From the NCBI RefSeq assembly GCF_018131005.1, contig NZ_JAFCJK010000003.1, positions 434,001-498,000 of the forward strand: 64,000 nucleotides of DNA, given 5' to 3'. Made by a program: the position numbers and the translations under genes. Position 1 is the first letter of the stretch. Each line of letters starts with the position of its first letter. The notes below the pieces were generated by a model. It was not told the origin of the DNA. It made no database searches and saw only the letters and a program-made list of their open reading frames with translations. Shown piece by piece: positions 28,654 to 37,409 of this stretch. The DNA comes from Bradyrhizobium lablabi. GTDB lineage: Bacteria > Pseudomonadota > Alphaproteobacteria > Rhizobiales > Xanthobacteraceae.

Positions 28654-29709
28654 GTGCCATCAGCCGTCCCGCAACCGGTCGCTGCGAAGCTGACGCGTGC
28701 CGCTATCTTCCTCGTCGTCACGATCAAGCCTGACCCGGACCATGATGCCGTCGTGCGGTCGCTGTGCGGTGACCTGGGTGCTCTTCTTCGCGCCGTGGGC
28801 TTCCGTGACCTCGAGGGCCGGCTCTCATGCGTCATGGGAATCGGCTCCGACGCATGGGACCGGTTGTTCGACGTGCCGAAGCCGAAGGATCTGCACCCGT
28901 TCCGCGAGATTCACGGACGCCATCATGCCGTCGCAACGCCGGGCGACATCATGTTTCACATCCGCGCGGTGAGCATGGACCTGTGCTTCGAATTGGCGGC
29001 ACAGATCATGGCGCGGCTCGGCGACGCAGTCGCCACGTCGGACGAGGTGCACGGCTTCAAATATTTTGACGAGCGCGACCTGCTCGGTTTCGTCGACGGG
29101 ACGGAGAATCCGGTCGATCAGGCGGCCCTTGATGCCACCATTATCGGCGAGGAGGACGCTGCATTCGCTGGCGGCAGTTACGTGATCGTGCAGAAATACC
29201 TTCACGACTTGAAGGGCTGGAATGAACTGCCCGTCGAGATGCAGGAAAAATTCATCGGCCGAACCAAATTGTCCGACATCGAGCTGGACGATGCGGTCAA
29301 GCCGACCTACGCGCACAACGCCCTGACCACGATCGTGGAAGACGGCGAGGAGCTCGATATCGTGCGCGACAACATGCCGTTCGGCGAGGTGAGCAAGGGG
29401 GAGTTCGGCACCTATTTCATCGGCTACGCAAGATCGCCGCACAGGATCGAGCAAATGCTTGTGAACATGTTCGTGGGCCGGCCGCCGGGCAATTACGATC
29501 GTCTGCTCGATTTCAGCCGCGCCGTGACCGGCACGCTGTTCTTCGTGCCTTCGGCGACATTCCTCGAGGAGGCCGCGGACATGCCGCCCGCGGCTGCGGA
29601 TCCGTCCGCAGGCGAAGCCAAGGCCAACAACGCGCCGACATCGAACATGCCGCCGTCCGACGGCTCGCTCGGGATCGGCTCACTCAAAGGAGAAGCTGGA
29701 CATGAATAA
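28654..29709 (+). CDS. DyP-type haem peroxidase with encapsulin-targeting tail
   Basis: 351 aa. The signature GFVDGTENP (145-153) supplies the distal Asp148; His221 in PTYAHN is the likely proximal haem ligand, and EFGTYFIGYAR follows. From about 303 a Pro/Ala-rich flexible linker leads to GSLGIGSLKG (337-346), which matches the targeting peptides that load DyP peroxidases into encapsulin shells. The encapsulin gene starts inside the last eight bases of this one. The enzyme is therefore predicted to be packaged cargo that uses H2O2 on an unidentified reductant. Confidence 0.94.
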   Translation: MPSAVPQPVAAKLTRAAIFLVVTIKPDPDHDAVVRSLCGDLGALLRAVGFRDLEGRLSCVMGIGSDAWDRLFDVPKPKDLHPFREIHGRHHAVATPGDIMFHIRAVSMDLCFELAAQIMARLGDAVATSDEVHGFKYFDERDLLGFVDGTENPVDQAALDATIIGEEDAAFAGGSYVIVQKYLHDLKGWNELPVEMQEKFIGRTKLSDIELDDAVKPTYAHNALTTIVEDGEELDIVRDNMPFGEVSKGEFGTYFIGYARSPHRIEQMLVNMFVGRPPGNYDRLLDFSRAVTGTLFFVPSATFLEEAADMPPAAADPSAGEAKANNAPTSNMPPSDGSLGIGSLKGEAGHE

Positions 29710-30517
29710 TCTTCATCGGGGACTCGCCCCCATCTCGGACGCGGCATGGGCCCAGATCGAAGAGGAGGCCTCCCGCACCGTCAAGCGCCATCTGGCGGCG
29801 CGGCGCGTGGTGGACGTGGAAGGCCCGAAGGGAGCCGATTTTTCGGCTGTCGGCACCGGCCACCAGCGGCAGATCCACACGCCGGGTGACGGAATCGAAG
29901 CGGCACAGCGCGACGTCAAGGCGCTCGTCGAGCTGCGCGTTCCGTTCGAACTCACACGTCAGGCGATCGACGACGTGGAGCGCGGCGCCAACGATTCCGA
30001 CTGGGAGCCGCTCAAGCAGGCGGCGCGCAGAATCGCCTTCGCGGAAGACCGGGCCGTCTTCGACGGCTACGCCGCTGCAGGCATTCAGGGCATCCGCGAG
30101 GGCAGCAGCAACCCCGTGCTGACGTTGCCGTCCAGCGTAAAGGGCTATCCCGGCGTGGTCGCGCTGGCGGTGAGCCAGTTGCGGCTCGAGGGCGTCAATG
30201 GACCCTACACGCTCTTGCTGGGCACCGAGCCATACACCGCGATCGGCGGCGCGACCGACGACGGCTATCCAGTCCTGCAGCACATCCAGCGTCTCGTGGA
30301 TGGAAAGATCATCTGGGCGCCCGCCATCGAGGGCGGCATCGTGCTCACCACCCGAGGCGGTGATTTTCAGCTCGCGCTCGGCCAGGACATCTCAATCGGC
30401 TACCTGAGCCATTCGGCGACCACAGTTCGCCTCTACTTCCAGGAGACCATGACCTTTCTCATGCTGACAAGCGAGGCCTCGGTGGTGCTCGCGCCGGAAA
30501 CGAAGAAGCCTGCCTAG
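29702..30517 (+). CDS. Encapsulin shell protein, family 1 (linocin-M18-like)
   Basis: 271 aa, the normal family length. The HK97-fold hallmarks are visible: an N-terminal MNNLHRGLAPISDAAWAQIEEEA (cargo-binding helix region), VPFELTRQAIDDVERGA (E-loop region) and a C-terminal GQDISIGYLSHSATTVRLYFQETMTFL. It should self-assemble into a nanocompartment around the DyP peroxidase. The gene overlaps the peroxidase stop by eight bases and has its own AAGGAG site, so cargo and shell are co-expressed. No phage genes surround it, so it is not a prophage capsid. Confidence 0.95.
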   Translation: MNNLHRGLAPISDAAWAQIEEEASRTVKRHLAARRVVDVEGPKGADFSAVGTGHQRQIHTPGDGIEAAQRDVKALVELRVPFELTRQAIDDVERGANDSDWEPLKQAARRIAFAEDRAVFDGYAAAGIQGIREGSSNPVLTLPSSVKGYPGVVALAVSQLRLEGVNGPYTLLLGTEPYTAIGGATDDGYPVLQHIQRLVDGKIIWAPAIEGGIVLTTRGGDFQLALGQDISIGYLSHSATTVRLYFQETMTFLMLTSEASVVLAPETKKPA

Positions 30518-30602
30518 CCGGGGCCGGTCGCGATTCGTCCAGGCGGCGATGGATGTCTCGCGCTCGATCTCGTCAATCTCGAACCGGATGAGGAGACACC
30601 CA

Positions 30603-30797
30603 ATGCAGGAATATGACCTGTACATCAACCCGCAGAAGGCATCGATCGGCCTCTATGTCCGCAAGGGCGCAGGCCTCCCCGACCTCGCCGACTCCAAGGA
30701 CTGGGTGTTTGACGGCACCGCGGCGCAGGCCGATCTGCCGCCGGCGCTTGTGAAGCAGATCGAGACCAATGGTCACGCCTTTCGCGATATGGATTGA
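30603..30797 (+). CDS. Conserved-looking 64-aa protein downstream of encapsulin
   Basis: 64 aa from ATG 30603 behind GAGGAG. Soluble, with QEYDLYINPQKASIGLYVRKG at the start and a Phe/Asp-rich end (NGHAFRDMD). I recognise no domain. It lies 85 bases after the encapsulin stop on the same strand and has good codon bias, so it may be a third member of the nanocompartment operon. It has no visible cargo-type tail. Confidence 0.68.
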   Translation: MQEYDLYINPQKASIGLYVRKGAGLPDLADSKDWVFDGTAAQADLPPALVKQIETNGHAFRDMD

Positions 30798-30991
30798 GCC
30801 TCCGCGTTTGCTCGCGATTGGATCGTGACGTCGTGTCGTAACTGCTCCGGCCCGCGCGGCCGCGCGCCCAACAAAAAAGTGAACAGCCATTCATGGGTGA
30901 AAGTTATTTCTGGCGGCACGGTCGCGAGCCGCGTTGAACCTGCCTGGTTTGGGAGTAAGTTGTGCGAGACGACTGTCTTGAGAGGCCGCAA

Positions 30992-31390
30992 ATGCCGACA
31001 CGAGATCCGTTTGACTGGATGCTGTCCGAGGCGATCGAATCGCTGACCCGCGCCGAGCGGCTGCAAAAGCGATTATTCAGCCTGCAGCCGAGCGCAGGGC
31101 CCGCCTGGGAGCCTCCGATCGATGTGCTCGAGACCGACCGGGAACTGTTGATCTTTGTCGCGCTGCCTGGCGTCGATCCGGATCACGTGATTGCGGCGAT
31201 CGACAACGACACATTGATCATCACCGGACAACGGATCCTGCCGGCTGAACTGCAGGACGCGCTGATCCGCCGGCTAGAGCTTCCGCAAGGCCGCTTTGAA
31301 CGCCGGATTGCCTTGCCGGTCGGGCGCTATGCCGTCAGCCGCTACGCCTCGAACGGATGCGTCGTGCTGCGCTTGTCGAAATCTGCGTGA
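30992..31390 (+). CDS. Small heat-shock protein, Hsp20/alpha-crystallin family
   Basis: 132 aa from ATG 30992; a GTG at 30962 with GGGAG upstream would add ten residues. The alpha-crystallin domain spans about residues 35-130 (PPIDVLETDRELLIFVALPGV, then LPQGRFERRIALPVGRY). The final conserved A-x-x-x-N-G-V-L appears as YASNGCVVLRL. It holds unfolding proteins for ClpB/DnaK. It ends eight bases before the lon start. Confidence 0.87.
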   Translation: MPTRDPFDWMLSEAIESLTRAERLQKRLFSLQPSAGPAWEPPIDVLETDRELLIFVALPGVDPDHVIAAIDNDTLIITGQRILPAELQDALIRRLELPQGRFERRIALPVGRYAVSRYASNGCVVLRLSKSA

Positions 31391-31398
31391 GAGGCACC

Positions 31399-33774
31399 AT
31401 GTCGCCTGACAACGATACGGCGGCTCCGGCTGCCGCCGCTCCGAAGACGGAATCAGTATCGATCCCATCGGATGCCATGATCATCATCCCGGTGCGCAAT
31501 GTCGTGCTGTTTCCCGGCGTCATCGCACCCATCACCATCGCCCGCGCGAAATCGATTGCCGCCGCTCAACAGGCCCTGCGCGAGCAGCGGCAGGTCGGAA
31601 TTCTCCTGCAGCGAAACCCCGACGAAGAGGACCCGGCTCCCGATGGACTCCATCGGGTCTGCACGGTTGCCAACATCGTGCGGTACATCACCGCGCCGGA
31701 TGAGAGTCATCACGTTGTCTGCCAGGGCGTGCAACGCGCCCGTATCCTGGATTTTCTTCCGGGCACCCCGTTCCTGGCCGCGCGCGTCCTTCACATTCCG
31801 GAGCCTGCGGCAACCTCTCCCGAAATCGAGGCGCGGTTTCTCAATCTGCAAAGACAGGCTGTCGAGGCCGTTCAATTGCTCCCGCAGGCGCCGCCGGAGC
31901 TCGTGACCGCGTTTGAGGCCATGACATCTCCCGGCGCTCTGGCCGATCTCACCGCCTCCTACATGGACATCAAGCCGCAGGACAAGCAGGAGATCCTCGA
32001 GACCATCGACCTGTCGTCCAGGATGGACAAGGTCTCGAGCTACCTGGCAGAGCGGCTGGAAGTGCTCCGCCTGACGAACGAGATCGGCCAGAAGACCAGG
32101 GCCGCTTTCGACGAGCGCCAGCGCGAAGCCATCCTTCGCGAGCAGATGGCAACGATCCAGCGCCAATTGGGCGAAGGCGACGGCAAGAACCAGGAAGTCG
32201 CGGAACTGACCGCGGCGATCGCCAAGGCGAAGATGCCGTCCGAGGCGGAAAGCCAGGCCAAGAAGGAGCTTCGCAGATACGAGCGGATGCCGGAATCGGC
32301 CGCCGAGGCCGGGATGGTTCGCAGCTATCTCGATTGGCTGATCGATCTGCCCTGGGCGCTTCCCGATGAGAAGACGATCAACATCAGCGAAGCCAGGCGC
32401 ATTCTCGATGAGGACCATTTTGGTCTCGAGAAGATCAAGGCGCGCATCATCGAGTATCTCGCGGTCCGCAAGCTCGCACCTCACGGCAAGGCGCCGATCC
32501 TCTGCTTTGTGGGTCCGCCCGGCGTCGGCAAGACCTCGCTCGGACAGTCGATCGCGCGCGCCATGGACCGCCCTTTCGTTCGCGTCAGCCTCGGCGGCGT
32601 TCATGATGAAGCCGAGATCCGGGGGCACCGCCGCACCTATATCGGCGCCCTGCCCGGTAACATCATCCAGGGCATCAAGAAGGCCGGCTCGCGCGCCTGC
32701 GTCATGATGCTCGACGAGATCGACAAGATGGGGCGCGGCATTCAGGGCGACCCGTCGGCCGCGATGCTCGAAGTGCTCGATCCCGAGCAGAACGCGACAT
32801 TCCGCGACAACTACCTCGCCGTCCCCTTCGATCTCTCGCGCGTCGTGTTCATCGCGACCGCAAACATGCTCGACACGATTCCGGGACCGCTGCGGGATCG
32901 CATGGAGATCATCAGCCTGCCCGGGTACACCGAGGAGGAGAAACTGGAGATTGCACGGCGCTATCTGGTTCGCCGGCAGCTCGAGGCGAACGGCCTCAAA
33001 ACGGACCAGGCCGAAATCGATGACGACGCGCTCAGGCTCATCATCAAGGGGTATACCCGCGAGGCCGGCGTTCGCTCTCTCGAGAGGGAGATCGGCAAGG
33101 CGCTGCGGTTCGCCGCGGTGCAGATCGCGGAAGGCAGCGCGAGCAAGGTCGCGCTCGGGACAAAGGATCTCGCAAGTGTTCTCGGTCAACCACGCTTCGA
33201 GGGCGAGATCGCCTTGCGGACCAGCATTCCCGGCGTCGCCACCGGGCTCGCGTGGACGCCGGTCGGCGGCGACATCCTCTTCATCGAGGCCACCCGCGTG
33301 CCAGGCAGGGGCGGGCTGATCCTGACTGGCCAACTCGGCGACGTCATGCGCGAAAGCGCGCAGGCGGCCCTGACCCTGGTGAAAAGCCGCGTGTCTCAGC
33401 TCGGGATTGATCCGGCCCTGTTTGAGAAGAGCGATATTCATGTCCACGTGCCTGCGGGCGCCACACCGAAGGACGGCCCGAGCGCAGGCGTAGCGATGTT
33501 TACGGCCCTCGCATCCCTCCTGACCGATCGTACCGTCAGGCACGACACGGCGATGACCGGAGAGATATCGCTTCGTGGTCTGGTGCTACCGGTCGGCGGC
33601 ATCAAGGAGAAGGTCGTCGCCGCCGCGGCCGCCGGCCTTACCCGCGTCATGCTGCCCGCCCGGAACCGCCGGGATTACGATGACATTCCGCAGGGCGCGC
33701 GCGAGAGGCTGGAGTTCATCTGGCTCGAGAACGTCGACGACGCGATCTCACAGGCGCTGGCCGCCAAGAGCTGA
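31399..33774 (+). CDS. lon: ATP-dependent protease Lon
   Basis: 791 aa from ATG 31399 behind GAGAGG. The N-terminal LON substrate domain ([16 protein letters not shown]) is followed by a coiled helical region, the AAA+ module (Walker [10 protein letters not shown], Walker [11 protein letters not shown]) and the C-terminal peptidase. The serine in [11 protein letters not shown] and the lysine in [10 protein letters not shown] form the catalytic dyad. Being linked to hsp20 suggests a stress-specific copy rather than the housekeeping lon usually beside clpX and hup; that is inference. A second lon elsewhere in the genome would support it. Confidence 0.94.
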   Translation: MSPDNDTAAPAAAAPKTESVSIPSDAMIIIPVRNVVLFPGVIAPITIARAKSIAAAQQALREQRQVGILLQRNPDEEDPAPDGLHRVCTVANIVRYITAPDESHHVVCQGVQRARILDFLPGTPFLAARVLHIPEPAATSPEIEARFLNLQRQAVEAVQLLPQAPPELVTAFEAMTSPGALADLTASYMDIKPQDKQEILETIDLSSRMDKVSSYLAERLEVLRLTNEIGQKTRAAFDERQREAILREQMATIQRQLGEGDGKNQEVAELTAAIAKAKMPSEAESQAKKELRRYERMPESAAEAGMVRSYLDWLIDLPWALPDEKTINISEARRILDEDHFGLEKIKARIIEYLAVRKLAPHGKAPILCFVGPPGVGKTSLGQSIARAMDRPFVRVSLGGVHDEAEIRGHRRTYIGALPGNIIQGIKKAGSRACVMMLDEIDKMGRGIQGDPSAAMLEVLDPEQNATFRDNYLAVPFDLSRVVFIATANMLDTIPGPLRDRMEIISLPGYTEEEKLEIARRYLVRRQLEANGLKTDQAEIDDDALRLIIKGYTREAGVRSLEREIGKALRFAAVQIAEGSASKVALGTKDLASVLGQPRFEGEIALRTSIPGVATGLAWTPVGGDILFIEATRVPGRGGLILTGQLGDVMRESAQAALTLVKSRVSQLGIDPALFEKSDIHVHVPAGATPKDGPSAGVAMFTALASLLTDRTVRHDTAMTGEISLRGLVLPVGGIKEKVVAAAAAGLTRVMLPARNRRDYDDIPQGARERLEFIWLENVDDAISQALAAKS

Positions 33775-33849
33775 ACGACCGCGCCTCGGGTTTCTCCGTG
33801 GGCCGCTGGCGCGGGCCTCACATCACAGAATGTGTCGAAGGAGGCGCAA

Positions 33850-35295
33850 ATGGCGATCCGTTGTCACTGGCGCATCTACGTCGGTATCACGCTTGCAATC
33901 GCCTTGGCCATCTGTGGATCTATTGCGGCCTCCGATGCTCAATCGCCGGCGCCTGACAAGGTGTCGCTCAGGGAGTCGACGATCACGTGGAGCACCGTCA
34001 AATATGCGACCGATGCGGAAAACGGATTCATTGACGGGTCGCTCAACAAGAACGTCATTGTCAATCGCACGCTGAAGGCAAAAGTGCTTGAGAATCGTTA
34101 TCTGAAAGTAACGCTGGTGCCCGAATTCGGCGGGCGCATTCTTTCAATCATTTACAAGCCAACCGGCCACGAGGAGCTCTATCGCACGGAAGTTGGCGTG
34201 CCCTATGGCATCAAGGCGCGCAATTTCTATTACGACTGGCTGATGGTGTATGGAGGCATCTTTCCCACATTCCCGGATGCCGAGCACGGCAAGACATGGC
34301 TGAAGCCATGGGATTTCAAGGTGGTGAAGGAGGACGCCGACGAAGTGACGGTGGCGATGTCTCTGAGGGACGATTTCGCGTATAGCGCGCCACCGGCGAA
34401 ATTCAGGATCGGCTCGACGGGTATCGAAGCGACCTACTATGTCACGCTGAAGGCCGAACGCGCCGCGCTCGACGCGCGCGTCGTGCTGAAAAACCCGCAA
34501 GCCAGGACGATCCAATATGAGTACTGGACCTGCACGACGCTCGCGCCTGGATCGGACCCGAAAAATCCCAGGACGACGGGGGGCGCTGAAATCATCGCGC
34601 CGATCTCGGCCTACACCACGCCCGCCTGGTCGGCCAATCTGGCCAAGAGCGACGAGAGTGCGGGCATGGGCAGTCACCGCTTCGAACAGCTGCGCTATTT
34701 CAAGAACTGGCCGACGATGGGCATCGCTTACGCATCGCCCGATATGCAGGGTGGCAATTTCTGGGGCGTCATCAACCACGATAACGAAGAAGGAATTATT
34801 CGGATCGCGGACAATACCGTCACGCGAGGCCTCAAGATGTGGACCTGGGGGTTTCCGTCATTCACCAACGAAATCGATGCACGCAAAGAGCCGACCGAAT
34901 CGCGGCCCTACGTCGAACTGTGGGCGGGCGTGTCGGACCAGTTTTTCCATAGCGCTGATTTCCCCGCCCTGGGCGAGGTGTCCATTCGAGAGACTTACAG
35001 CCCGACCGTCGGCATGAGCAACGTGACTCATGCGAATGAGAACATTCTGGTCAATCTCTCCGCGGGGGCGTCCGGCGTGACGGCTCAGTTCTTCAGTATC
35101 GAACCGGCCACGCCGTTGCGCGTCGTGTTGCGGCGAGGCAATGCCGTCCTGTTCGATGACCGTGTCACGGCCGACCCGAACAATGGAAATCGCGTTACGG
35201 CCGGAATTCCTGCCGCTAGCAGCGGGCCGATACAATTGACGATTCAGACCATCGAAGGCAAGGCCCTGATCGCGGCCGAGACGAACGTAAGGTAG
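33850..35295 (+). CDS. Secreted DUF5107-like protein, sugar-mutarotase-type fold
   Basis: 481 aa from ATG 33850 with GGAGG upstream. A signal peptide (IYVGITLAIALAICGSIAASDAQ) directs export. The body has motifs of DUF5107, a galactose-mutarotase-like beta-sandwich: LVPEFGGRILSIIYKPTGHE, YGGIFPTFPDAEHGKTW and YVELWAGVSDQF. In longer proteins this domain precedes TPR repeats; here it stands alone. It probably binds a carbohydrate in the periplasm. No neighbour indicates a substrate. Confidence 0.72.
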   Translation: MAIRCHWRIYVGITLAIALAICGSIAASDAQSPAPDKVSLRESTITWSTVKYATDAENGFIDGSLNKNVIVNRTLKAKVLENRYLKVTLVPEFGGRILSIIYKPTGHEELYRTEVGVPYGIKARNFYYDWLMVYGGIFPTFPDAEHGKTWLKPWDFKVVKEDADEVTVAMSLRDDFAYSAPPAKFRIGSTGIEATYYVTLKAERAALDARVVLKNPQARTIQYEYWTCTTLAPGSDPKNPRTTGGAEIIAPISAYTTPAWSANLAKSDESAGMGSHRFEQLRYFKNWPTMGIAYASPDMQGGNFWGVINHDNEEGIIRIADNTVTRGLKMWTWGFPSFTNEIDARKEPTESRPYVELWAGVSDQFFHSADFPALGEVSIRETYSPTVGMSNVTHANENILVNLSAGASGVTAQFFSIEPATPLRVVLRRGNAVLFDDRVTADPNNGNRVTAGIPAASSGPIQLTIQTIEGKALIAAETNVR

Positions 35296-35336
35296 GTACC
35301 CAAGCGATCTCCGCTCTTGCAAGCCGGCAGCGCTGG

Positions 35337-36344
35337 TCAGGAGATTTTGTCGATCCTCACCCAGAGTGCGCTTCCCAGCGTCGATGAATTCCTGGCCGCG
35401 TCGGTCCATGCTGGCAAGCGTGATGGTGAAAACGCGAGGGCGGTCAGAGCGAGCGCAATCCGTTGCGCCTGGCTCCGCGGCAGGCCACGCACGAATTCGC
35501 CCACGCTACCGGGCTTCTCTGCCCTGGACAAGAAGCTCTCCACAAGGTCTTGTTTGAGGAAACTGACGAGCTTGAACGGTTCGCGCTCGCATTTGGTCAA
35601 TTGCAGACCGTGCCGCCGACAGATTGCGCCGAACGCTTCCCTGGTCCAGCGGCCAATGTGGTTCGGCGGCACGTCGACCAGCGAGCCGTGGCGTTCCATG
35701 AAATAGGTTCTGATGTCATTTGGCACGGCGATGAACACGGACCCTTGCGCCTTTAGAAGATATTTCAATCGCGCGAAGACTTCATCCACCCGGTCCATGT
35801 GCTCGAAGACCTGAAACATGCAAATAATGTCGAACGCCTCTTTCATGGGCTCGAAGCTGTCCGATCGAAGGTCGCTGGAATAGGCGTTGAAGCCTTTCAA
35901 TTTCAGGACGGATATCGCCTGCTCGTTGTAGTCGACCGCATAAATGTCCGACGTGCGGAACAACTTGTTGTTGACGAGATCGAGAAAATACCCAAATCCC
36001 GCTCCCACATCGATGACAGTTCTTCCCGCTGTCTTCATGACCCTGAACTCTTCGATCGTCCTTGCGTACTCCCACTTCATGGTTGGATAGGAAGGGTGCG
36101 GCGCGGCCAGATTATAAAATTCGGGCCCGCCCGCGACGAACGGCTCTGCGAAGCCGAAACCGCAATCCGCGCATCTGCGGACGTCACATCTGCTGCAGCC
36201 CCAAAGCAGCGCCAGGTGCCGTGTCAGCTCCTTCGAGCGATCTGGATACTGACGTGGATTGACGAAACTTCGGGAGGCCTGGTCCGCTGTTACATCGAAC
36301 AGTTTGGCAGTTGAGTGACCGCCACATGCAGGACAATTGCTCAT
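35337..36344 (-). CDS. Class I SAM-dependent methyltransferase with N-terminal zinc-binding module
   Basis: 335 aa. The N-terminus carries Cys pairs (CPAC, CSRC, CADC) spaced like a rubredoxin/zinc ribbon, as in sugar-type C-methyltransferases. The Methyltransf_23 fold follows, with motif I VIDVGAGFGYFLD and the later FDIICMFQVFEHMDRVDEVF. It is convergent with the DUF5107 gene. The substrate is unknown; glycan or secondary-metabolite methylation is typical for this architecture. Confidence 0.86.
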   Translation of the reverse strand: MSNCPACGGHSTAKLFDVTADQASRSFVNPRQYPDRSKELTRHLALLWGCSRCDVRRCADCGFGFAEPFVAGGPEFYNLAAPHPSYPTMKWEYARTIEEFRVMKTAGRTVIDVGAGFGYFLDLVNNKLFRTSDIYAVDYNEQAISVLKLKGFNAYSSDLRSDSFEPMKEAFDIICMFQVFEHMDRVDEVFARLKYLLKAQGSVFIAVPNDIRTYFMERHGSLVDVPPNHIGRWTREAFGAICRRHGLQLTKCEREPFKLVSFLKQDLVESFLSRAEKPGSVGEFVRGLPRSQAQRIALALTALAFSPSRLPAWTDAARNSSTLGSALWVRIDKIS

Positions 36345-36481
36345 CTCATCGGGCGCTGTTCAGGTCTGCGACCGCATGGTGCTTGAGCTCGGCAGCCCCG
36401 TCATCATTCAAATGGAGGTTGGTGAAACCTCGACGGCGCAATTGCGCGAGCCAGCTCTCGGAACCGCTTGTAAAACTCGGT

Positions 36482-36504
36482 CAGCCGCATCGCGGATGCG
36501 GCTG
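36482..36504 (-). terminator. Perfect 10-bp hairpin downstream of the hydroxybutyrate dehydrogenase
   Basis: Arms CAGCCGCATC and GATGCGGCTG enclose a 3-base loop, about 80 bases after the bdhA stop on the minus strand. A short T-run (gagtttta) follows on that strand. It is a plausible terminator for the bdhA operon. Confidence 0.45.
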
Positions 36505-36582
36505 GCCTCAACTGGTCTCCATCGCGCGCTCAATGTCCTCGGCGAATGGATCGGCGATTTAGCCGTTTGCATGCTCCGCCGA

Positions 36583-37365
36583 TTACTGTGCCGTCCAACC
36601 ACCATCGACAGAGATCGTCGTGCCGGTGATCTGGTCTGCCGCGGCCGAACAGAGGAACGCGACGGTGCCGCCAAGCTGCGCCGGAGAGACGAAATCCGAG
36701 GACGGTTGCTTCTCGGCCAGGAGATCTTTTGCGGCTTCCTCGTGACTGATGCCTTTTTGCGAGGCGATGTCGTTGATCTGTTTTTCGACCAAAGGCGTGA
36801 GCACCCAGCCGGGACAGACGGCATTGCAGGTCACGCCGCTTCCGGCGGTCTCAAGTCCGACCACTTTCGTCAGGCCGACCAGTCCATGCTTGGCCGCGAC
36901 GTAGGCTGCCTTGTGCGTTGATGCGACGAGGCCATGCGCGGAGGCGATGTTGACGATCCGTCCCCAACGTTGCTTTTTCATCTGGGGCACCGCCGCGGCA
37001 ATGCCATGGAAGGCCGCCGACAGGTTGATGTCAATGATCGCGTTCCACTTCGCAGGCGGGAATTCTTCCACCGGCGCGGTGAACTGTATGCCGGCATTGT
37101 TCACAAGGATGTCGAGGCGTCCGAATCTCTCGATCGTCGTGGCGATCAATCCGCGCACGGCTTCTTCCTTCGACATGTCCGCGCCGTTGTAGACGACGCT
37201 CACTCCGTGCTCGCGCTCGATCCCGCTGCGGACCGCCTCGATCTCGCCTGCATCGCCGAAGCCGTTCAGCACGAGGTTGGCGCGGAGCCTGGCCAACTCC
37301 CTGGCGATCCCCAGCCCGATGCCGCTGGTGGATCCGGTGACGATGGCTATCTTGCCCTTCAGCAT
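36583..37365 (-). CDS. bdhA: 3-hydroxybutyrate dehydrogenase (SDR)
   Basis: 260 aa from ATG 37365, the usual length. TGSTSGIG binds NAD, then NNAG, Ser in IASAHG and the catalytic YVAAK. The C-terminal region KQPSSDFVSPAQLGGTVAFLCS and SVDGGWTAQ are typical of 3-hydroxybutyrate dehydrogenase. It interconverts 3-hydroxybutyrate and acetoacetate during PHB use. The upstream gene encodes acetoacetate decarboxylase, so together they lead from PHB-derived 3-hydroxybutyrate to acetone. Confidence 0.9.
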   Translation of the reverse strand: MLKGKIAIVTGSTSGIGLGIARELARLRANLVLNGFGDAGEIEAVRSGIEREHGVSVVYNGADMSKEEAVRGLIATTIERFGRLDILVNNAGIQFTAPVEEFPPAKWNAIIDINLSAAFHGIAAAVPQMKKQRWGRIVNIASAHGLVASTHKAAYVAAKHGLVGLTKVVGLETAGSGVTCNAVCPGWVLTPLVEKQINDIASQKGISHEEAAKDLLAEKQPSSDFVSPAQLGGTVAFLCSAAADQITGTTISVDGGWTAQ

Positions 37366-37409
37366 GAGGGGTTCCTTTCGATGCTTTGAGAGATGAAACC
37401 TGCCGCCGC

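Noticed and set aside
29702..30517. HK97-fold shell protein as a prophage capsid gene
   Set aside because: No portal, terminase, protease or tail genes are nearby, and the adjacent DyP has an encapsulin-targeting tail.
31453..33543. Minus-strand open frame of nearly 700 codons
   Set aside because: Antisense to lon, which has every expected motif.
36345..36582. Possible short gene between the methyltransferase and bdhA
   Set aside because: Open frames here have no start signals, and the region contains a terminator-like hairpin.
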